Below are positions 60,401-64,000 of a stretch of DNA of 64,000 nt, piece by piece (the first letter of the stretch is position 1; every line of letters begins with the position of its first letter). Location: assembly GCF_030770395.1 (NCBI RefSeq), contig NZ_CP132480.1, positions 226,153-290,152 on the forward strand. Direction: 5' to 3'. This stretch comes from Telluria beijingensis (GTDB lineage: Bacteria > Pseudomonadota > Gammaproteobacteria > Burkholderiales > Burkholderiaceae_D). Made by a program: the position numbers and the translations under genes. A model generated the notes under the pieces. The model saw nothing but the letters and a program-made list of their open reading frames with translations. It made no database searches and was not told the origin of the DNA.

Positions 60401-60584
60401 CGGCGCCGGCGCCGAGATGCGCCACGCGATCGGTATCGCCGTGTTCTGGGGCATGCTGGGCGTGACCTTCTTCGGCCTGTTCCTGACGCCGCTGTTCTAC
60501 GTGCTGCTGCGCATGCTGGCCAAGCGTTTCGAAAAACCTGCGAAGGCGCCTGCCGTGGCGCACAGCACGGAAGGAGTACATTGA
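57405..60584 (+). CDS. RND multidrug efflux pump, MexF/CeoB/OqxB type
   Basis: This 1059-residue inner-membrane proton antiporter has 12 segments and two large periplasmic loops. The start MNFSRFFVDKPIFAAVLSVI and the LPISEYPEVVPPSVVVRAQY block are those of MexF/BpeF/OqxB rather than MexB. The proton-relay aspartates are D409 and D410 in GIVVDDAIVVVEN, with RPILMTSIAFIAGVVPL late in the chain. Family members export chloramphenicol, fluoroquinolones and trimethoprim; substrates here are inferred. The outer-membrane factor gene starts one base after the stop. Confidence 0.97.
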   Translation: MNFSRFFVDKPIFAAVLSVIIFVGGLISIFQLPISEYPEVVPPSVVVRAQYPGANPKVIAETVATPLEEQINGVEDMLYMSSQNTSDGALALTVTFKIGTNVEQAETAVQNRVQRALPRLPEEVRQIGVTTVKSSPNITMVVHLNSPNGQYDDLYLRNYAVLNVKDQLARINGMGEVQLFGSGEYAMRVWLDPQKVAARNLTAGDVVEAIREQNVQVAAGVIGQGPAKDADFQLTVNTVGRLQSVEQFGDIVLKTNADGGTTLLKDVARLELGSSSYALRSLLNNKSAVAIPIFAAPGANDLQLSNDVRATMDALAQDFPQGVEYSIVYDPTQFVRESIDSVVKTLLEAVVLVALVVIIFLQTWRASIIPLLAVPVSVVGTFAVMLAFGFSINTLSLFGLVLAIGIVVDDAIVVVENVERNIANGLTPHDATIQAMKEVSGPIIAIALVLCAVFVPIAFVSGLTGQFYRQFALTIAISTVISAFVSLTLAPALSATILQPHHAPKDRLTRMIDAVFGRFFAVFNRFFARSSEKYEHGVKGVLRRKTAAIGVYLALAVAAVFMFKAVPPGFVPQQDKAYLIGFAQLPDAASLDRTEAVIRQMSSIAKEIPGVESSIAFPGLSINGFTNAPNAGIVFTSLKPFKDRKGKDMSADAIAAEINKRMGAVEDAFVLVLSPPPVNGLGTTGGFKMMIEDRGNVGYDELNKAVQNLQGRAWQTPELAGVFSGFQINVPQLFADIDRVKAKQLGVPLAAINQTLQVNLGSVYVNDFNQFGRTYQVRVQADAEFRSHREQIEQLKVRSNSGEMIPLSSVMRVKDTYGPDRVTRYNGYVAAEMNGGAAPGVSSGQAQAIMEQIAKETLPKGVAYEWTELTYQDILSGNTMIYVFPLCVLLVFLVLAAQYESWTLPLSVILIVPMSILCALAGVKLSGGDNNVFTQIALFVLVGLASKNAILIVEFARELEDHGRSIVDAALEASRLRLRPILMTSIAFIAGVVPLVFSSGAGAEMRHAIGIAVFWGMLGVTFFGLFLTPLFYVLLRMLAKRFEKPAKAPAVAHSTEGVH

Positions 60585-60585
60585 G

Positions 60586-62085
60586 ATGAACAATCCATTC
60601 ATTCGACGCGGTGTGGCACCGCTGCTGGCGGCCCTGTTGCTGACTGCCTGCGCTACCCCTGATTTCGTGCAGCCGCAAGTGGCCACCCCAAGCGCCTTCC
60701 GCGAGTCGCAGGCGCCGAAAGCGGCCGACGTGGAAGTGGCCGGCATCGACGGCGCGCGCTGGAAGCCGGCGCAGCCGGCCGAGCAGCAGCCGCGCGGCCA
60801 GTGGTGGCTGGCCTTCAACGATCCGGCGTTGACCGCGCTGATCGAGGAAGCAGCCGCCAACAACGCGAACCTGTCGGTCGCGGCCAGCCGCGTCAAGCAG
60901 GCGCGGGCGATTGCCGGCATTGCCGAAGCCGACCGCATCCCGCAAGTGGGCATCGGCATCGGCGCCCAGCGTGCGCGCCCGTCGGCGCTGGAGTCGAACC
61001 TGCCGCAAGGCACCGACACCGAAGCGCGCAACACCTATACCGCGCGCCTGTCGGCCAGTTACGAGGTCGACCTGTTCGGCCGCGTGGCGGCCGGCGTGTC
61101 GGCGGCGCGCGGCGACGCGGCAACGTCCGAGGCGAACTACCGCTCGGTGCTGCTGGCGCTGCAGGCCGACGTGGCCCAGACCTATTTCAGGCTGCGCGCG
61201 CTGGACGCCGAACTGGTGACGGTGGACCAGACCGTGCGCCTGCGTGAAGAAAGCGTGGGCGTGACCCAGCGCCGCTTCGACCTGGGCGACATCGGCGAAT
61301 TCGACCTGTCGCGCGCCCGCACCGAGCTGGCCACGGCGCGCGCCGAAGCGATCGGCGTGCAGCGCCAGCGCGCCACGACCGAGCACGCACTGGCGGTCTT
61401 GCTGGGTAAACCAGCGGCCGACTACGTGGCCGGCCCGAGTCCGCTGCTCGATTCGAGCCTGATGCCGGCGATCCCGGCCGGCCTGCCATCGACCCTGCTC
61501 GAGCGCCGTCCCGACATCGTCGCCGCCCAGCGCGCGATGGAAGCGTCCAATGCCCGCATCGGCGTGGCGCGCGGCGCGATGTTCCCGGCGCTGACCATCA
61601 GCGCCGACGGCGGCGGCGTGGGCGGCGTGTTCTCGGAAGTGTTCAAGTGGAGCAGCCGTTCGTGGGTGGTCGGCGCGCTGGCGTCGATGCCCCTGATCGA
61701 CGGCGGTCGCAATCGCAACAATGTCGTGCGCAGCGAAGCGGCGCTCGAGGAATCGGTCGGTACTTACCGCCAGAGCGTGCTGGTGGCGTTCGCGGAAGTC
61801 GAGGACAACCTGTCCGGCCTGCGCATCCTGGCCGGCCAGTCGGCGCAGATCGACGCCGCCGTGGTGTCGGCGCGCCGTTCGGCCGACCTGGCGCAGAAGC
61901 TGTATGACGCGGGGCGGTCGAGCTATCTGGAACTGCTCGATGCGCAGCGCAACCTGGCGGCGGTCGAGCGTAGCGCGGTGCAGCTGCGTGGCGACCGTGC
62001 CATGACCACCGTGGCGCTGATTCGCTCGCTGGGCGGTGGCTGGGATGCGCCGCAGGCGGGGAGTACGACGCTGGCGCAGCGCTGA
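60586..62085 (+). CDS. Outer membrane efflux lipoprotein (OprN/OpcM, NodT family)
   Basis: The product is a 499-residue TolC-like channel with a lipobox LLLTAC (C22 lipidated). The coiled-coil and barrel repeats are visible in WWLAFNDPALTALIEEAAAN, ARLSASYEVDLFGRV and its second-half counterpart ALASMPLIDGGRNRNNV. DAGRSSYLELLDAQRNL is conserved in the group. It completes the tripartite pump. Three tandem copies of GCTGATCC begin at its stop codon (62081-62104). Confidence 0.95.
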   Translation: MNNPFIRRGVAPLLAALLLTACATPDFVQPQVATPSAFRESQAPKAADVEVAGIDGARWKPAQPAEQQPRGQWWLAFNDPALTALIEEAAANNANLSVAASRVKQARAIAGIAEADRIPQVGIGIGAQRARPSALESNLPQGTDTEARNTYTARLSASYEVDLFGRVAAGVSAARGDAATSEANYRSVLLALQADVAQTYFRLRALDAELVTVDQTVRLREESVGVTQRRFDLGDIGEFDLSRARTELATARAEAIGVQRQRATTEHALAVLLGKPAADYVAGPSPLLDSSLMPAIPAGLPSTLLERRPDIVAAQRAMEASNARIGVARGAMFPALTISADGGGVGGVFSEVFKWSSRSWVVGALASMPLIDGGRNRNNVVRSEAALEESVGTYRQSVLVAFAEVEDNLSGLRILAGQSAQIDAAVVSARRSADLAQKLYDAGRSSYLELLDAQRNLAAVERSAVQLRGDRAMTTVALIRSLGGGWDAPQAGSTTLAQR

Positions 62086-62104
62086 TCCGCTGATCCGCTG
62101 ATCC
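62081..62104. repeat. Three tandem copies of GCTGATCC
   Basis: The 8-base unit is repeated perfectly three times. The first copy contains the stop codon of the outer membrane factor gene (TGA at 62083-62085). Confidence 0.9.
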
Positions 62105-62129
62105 GGTTCTAGCAGGTGTTTTGCCCTTT

Positions 62130-62165
62130 GCGGCGGTGCGTGAAAGCGTGCCGCCGCTTTTTTTT
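62130..62165 (+). terminator. Rho-independent terminator of the efflux operon
   Basis: GCGGCGG (62130-62136) pairs with CCGCCGC (62151-62157), with further pairing inside the loop, and is followed by eight Ts. It lies 45 bases past the operon's last stop codon. Confidence 0.93.
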
Positions 62166-62207
62166 ATGATGCTTGCTGTATGGGCTTTAGGGCACAGCTG
62201 GAGCAGC

Positions 62208-62492
62208 TTACTCTCGCCATGGCTTACGGGATGGCCTGGCAACGTGACGACACTCGAGACGGCTGCGTAGATACGCCCGAACTTCATCAGGCGCATGTCC
62301 ATCACCATTTCCCAGCATCTCTTCCCTTGCCTCGCGCGCTTGCCTGACGAAGGTCGAATGTTGCTCGACAGCGTGGGCAGCCTGGCGGATCGCGTCCACC
62401 ATGAATGCATGTGGGCTGATCCCGAGTTCTTGAGCGGCATTGATTACCCGCTGCTTGAGTTCATCGGGGAGCTTGAGCGATGTTGTCGACAT
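62208..62492 (-). CDS. Ribbon-helix-helix (CopG/ParD-like) protein
   Basis: The product is 94 residues with an N-terminal RHH DNA-binding fold: beta strand TTSLKLPDELKQRV, then AAQELGISPHAFMVDAIRQA. A charged tail (REAREEMLGNGDGHAPDEV) resembles antitoxins. ATG at 62490-62492 is chosen; another ATG four codons upstream (62504) is also possible. No toxin gene is adjacent on the same strand: downstream are only about 40 bases and the efflux terminator. It may be an orphan antitoxin or a regulator. Confidence 0.75.
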   Translation of the reverse strand: MSTTSLKLPDELKQRVINAAQELGISPHAFMVDAIRQAAHAVEQHSTFVRQAREAREEMLGNGDGHAPDEVRAYLRSRLECRHVARPSRKPWRE

Positions 62493-62582
62493 GATCTGGT
62501 CCATCGGAGGGCGGTGTTACCAAGGTAGCGCCTTCGCGCCCATGGATCAAGGACGAGTGCAGACGAGCGTTACAATGCCGCC

Positions 62583-63083
62583 ATGCAGAAGGCAATTGTC
62601 TCCACTCTCACCGGCCTGGCGCCGGTGCTCGACGCCCAAGTGCGTATTCTTGTCCTGGGCAGCTTCCCAGGCGCCGCATCGCTCGCCGCCGGCCAGTATT
62701 ACGCGCATCCGCGCAATCAATTCTGGCGCCTTATGTCGAACGTCGTGCAAGACGATCTGGCTGCACTGGCTTATGCCGAACGACTGCCGCGCCTGCTGGC
62801 TCATGGTGTCGGGCTGTGGGACGTGCTTGGAGAGTGTGAGCGGATCGGCAGTCTGGATTCGGCAATTCGCAAGCCGGCGGCCAATGATTTCGACCGCCTG
62901 CGCCAATTATGTCCTTTACTGGAAACAGTCGGCTTCAACGGCCAGGCTTCCGGCAAGTTCGCGCCGCAATTCAGTGCTGCTGGATATCGTACCCTGATAC
63001 TGCCATCGAGCTCGCCCGCACATATGACGATGTCATTCGAACAGAAGCTCGAAGTCTGGCGCGGCCTGCACTGCGGCGGATGA
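62583..63083 (+). CDS. DNA-deoxyinosine/hypoxanthine glycosylase (UDG family 6 type)
   Basis: This 166-residue base-excision repair protein of the uracil-DNA glycosylase superfamily removes deaminated purine (hypoxanthine). Visible motifs are VLGSFPGAASLAAGQYYAHP (motif 1), RNQFWRLMSN, HGVGLWDVL and LPSSSPAHM (motif 2). The spacing fits the short family. It is transcribed from its own promoter, divergent from the RHH gene. Confidence 0.92.
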   Translation: MQKAIVSTLTGLAPVLDAQVRILVLGSFPGAASLAAGQYYAHPRNQFWRLMSNVVQDDLAALAYAERLPRLLAHGVGLWDVLGECERIGSLDSAIRKPAANDFDRLRQLCPLLETVGFNGQASGKFAPQFSAAGYRTLILPSSSPAHMTMSFEQKLEVWRGLHCGG

Positions 63084-63107
63084 TGGCTTCCTGAGGATTC
63101 TTACACT

Positions 63108-63629
63108 ATGAAGATTTTCAAGAGATCATTCACCGCTTCAGCTCTGGCAGCACTGTCCCTGGTGTCGATATGCTCTTCAGCATTGGCGGTCGAGAAGATT
63201 GCCAATTTGCCGCAGCCGGACGAAATAAGACGTGTGACGCTTGCGTTTTACGGGCTGCATATCGATACATATGCACCTGTGACGGAGGCACAACTTTTTA
63301 CGAACGGGTGCATTTATGTCACTGATCCAGGGTCTGATAAAAACCTGGAGCTGCTCGACATTCTGCGCGATGGTGTGACGTTATCGGAGCAGGGACCGCA
63401 TCGGTTCCGGTTGCGTAATGCAATCGATTTGCACCTGAAGGACAATTCAGTACTTCGCTTGCTGATCAGCGATGCGGGTAACCGAACTCCAGGTGTTTTC
63501 GGTACTGCCGATAATGAACTACATAATGCGCAGGCGTTCCTGGTTTCCAACGAGGCGATGTTGAAATCGTTGAGGGTCTGGGCCAGGAACAACCTTCGAC
63601 CACGACAATCAAACGATCACTGCAACTAA
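63108..63629 (+). CDS. Secreted hypothetical protein
   Basis: The product is 173 residues with a clear Sec signal peptide (MKIFKRSFTASALAALSLVS, cut after SSALA). The mature part, about 145 residues, has no domain I recognise. Notable segments are FYGLHIDTYAPVTEAQLFTN and LISDAGNRTPGVFGTADNEL. One cysteine in TNGCIYVTD and one near the C-terminus might pair. It begins 24 bases after the glycosylase gene and its base composition is lower in GC than average for the window. Confidence 0.75.
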   Translation: MKIFKRSFTASALAALSLVSICSSALAVEKIANLPQPDEIRRVTLAFYGLHIDTYAPVTEAQLFTNGCIYVTDPGSDKNLELLDILRDGVTLSEQGPHRFRLRNAIDLHLKDNSVLRLLISDAGNRTPGVFGTADNELHNAQAFLVSNEAMLKSLRVWARNNLRPRQSNDHCN

Positions 63630-63706
63630 TTTCTATTGCATAGCCTGCGGCATGACCCGGAGTAGCTGCACGCGCACCGAGCCCGTTTTCTCGCAACGAC
63701 GCCTGG

Positions 63707-64000
63707 TCAACTTTCAGGATCGTAGTAGAACTCGCGCAGCTCTTGCGCGCAGCGGCAGGCCGTGGCGAGCCTTGCCGCCCATTGAACGGCATCGGCGCGT
63801 GACGCAAGTTCGAGCACACAAAAGCCGCCATCGAATTGCGCCGTCTGCGGATAGGTCTCGCTCGTGCAACTGCCGTCGGCCGCCACCATCGTCGACCCGA
63901 CCTCGCTATTGATTCCTCCGCCGAATACGTAGATTCCGGCAGCTTTCGCCTCTCGAATCACCGCGCGCGACGCTTCGCTGACAGCCGCCATCTCTTCGGC
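63707..64000 (-). CDS. YCII-related (DGPF-type) domain protein, truncated by the window end
   Basis: The frame is open to base 64000, so the N-terminus is missing. The visible 97 residues include EEMAAVSEASRAVIREAKAA, GIYVFGGGINSEVGSTMVAA and a C-terminal LREFYYDPES. This is the typical dimeric alpha+beta fold of YCII/DGPF proteins, often found near sigma factors and of unclear enzymatic role. An ATG at 63991 is internal and unlikely to be the true start. Confidence 0.85.
   Translation of the reverse strand, partial: AEEMAAVSEASRAVIREAKAAGIYVFGGGINSEVGSTMVAADGSCTSETYPQTAQFDGGFCVLELASRADAVQWAARLATACRCAQELREFYYDPES

Noticed and set aside
56196..61034. An open frame of about 1600 codons on the minus strand, antisense to the RND genes
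   Set aside because: It lies opposite well-defined RND genes, is rich in His/Arg/Gly from GC-rich codon shadow, and has no recognisable domain.
62208..62492. Toxin-antitoxin pair
   Set aside because: Only the RHH protein is present; no toxin ORF with a plausible start is adjacent.

Overview
This window is about 64 kb of GC-rich bacterial chromosome. Gene content and order (trxA next to rho, a type B L31 gene, a hut operon ordered UHGFDI, many c-di-GMP regulators) suggest a betaproteobacterium of the order Burkholderiales, most likely Oxalobacteraceae such as Massilia. That placement is inference from gene content; no marker search was run. I see no insertion sequence, prophage or CRISPR array. 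One tRNA gene is present.

Layout. 1-4.8 kb: the end of a cysteine synthase gene, a zinc-type ArsR repressor with a CDF metal exporter, and a formate-dehydrogenase-like molybdoenzyme overlapping fdhD. 4.8-8.3 kb: a two-domain M16 peptidase and a PncC/CinA-type amidohydrolase. 8.6-14.7 kb: a hybrid histidine kinase overlapping a REC-PAS-GGDEF-EAL-REC protein, then a NarX-type kinase. 14.6-17.6 kb: a polytopic membrane protein and a family 2 glycosyltransferase. 18-21.4 kb: thiL and maeB. 21.7-26 kb: gmd, rmd and two GT4 glycosyltransferases, which look like a GDP-D-rhamnose polysaccharide set. 26-30.4 kb: an HD-GYP response regulator overlapping a 1118-residue MHYT hybrid kinase. 30.6-33.6 kb: a periplasmic solute-binding-like protein and a TPR/SPINDLY glycosyltransferase. 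33.7 kb: tRNA-Leu(CAA). 34-38.9 kb: an ArnT-like membrane protein, rpmE2, an inverted REP doublet, rho and trxA.

39.1-51.3 kb: a lone receiver protein, hutC, ada with a DNA-repair-type 2OG oxygenase, a secreted amidohydrolase, then hutU-hutH-hutG-hutF-hutD-hutI. The hut genes encode the five-step histidine degradation route through N-formylglutamate. Their promoter carries a perfect 16-bp palindrome that fills the -35/-10 spacer and is the likely HutC operator. 51.6-53.6 kb: a GNAT acetyltransferase, an EamA exporter and an Mpo1-like protein.

53.6-62.2 kb is the most interesting part. A LysR regulator diverges from a 75-residue membrane peptide and an alpha/beta-hydrolase that lacks its catalytic Ser and His. 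A 24-codon leader ORF and a hairpin follow, then a MexEF-OprN/CeoAB-OpcM-type RND efflux operon. 62.2-64 kb: an orphan ribbon-helix-helix protein, a deoxyinosine-type DNA glycosylase, a secreted hypothetical protein, and a YCII-like gene cut by the window end.
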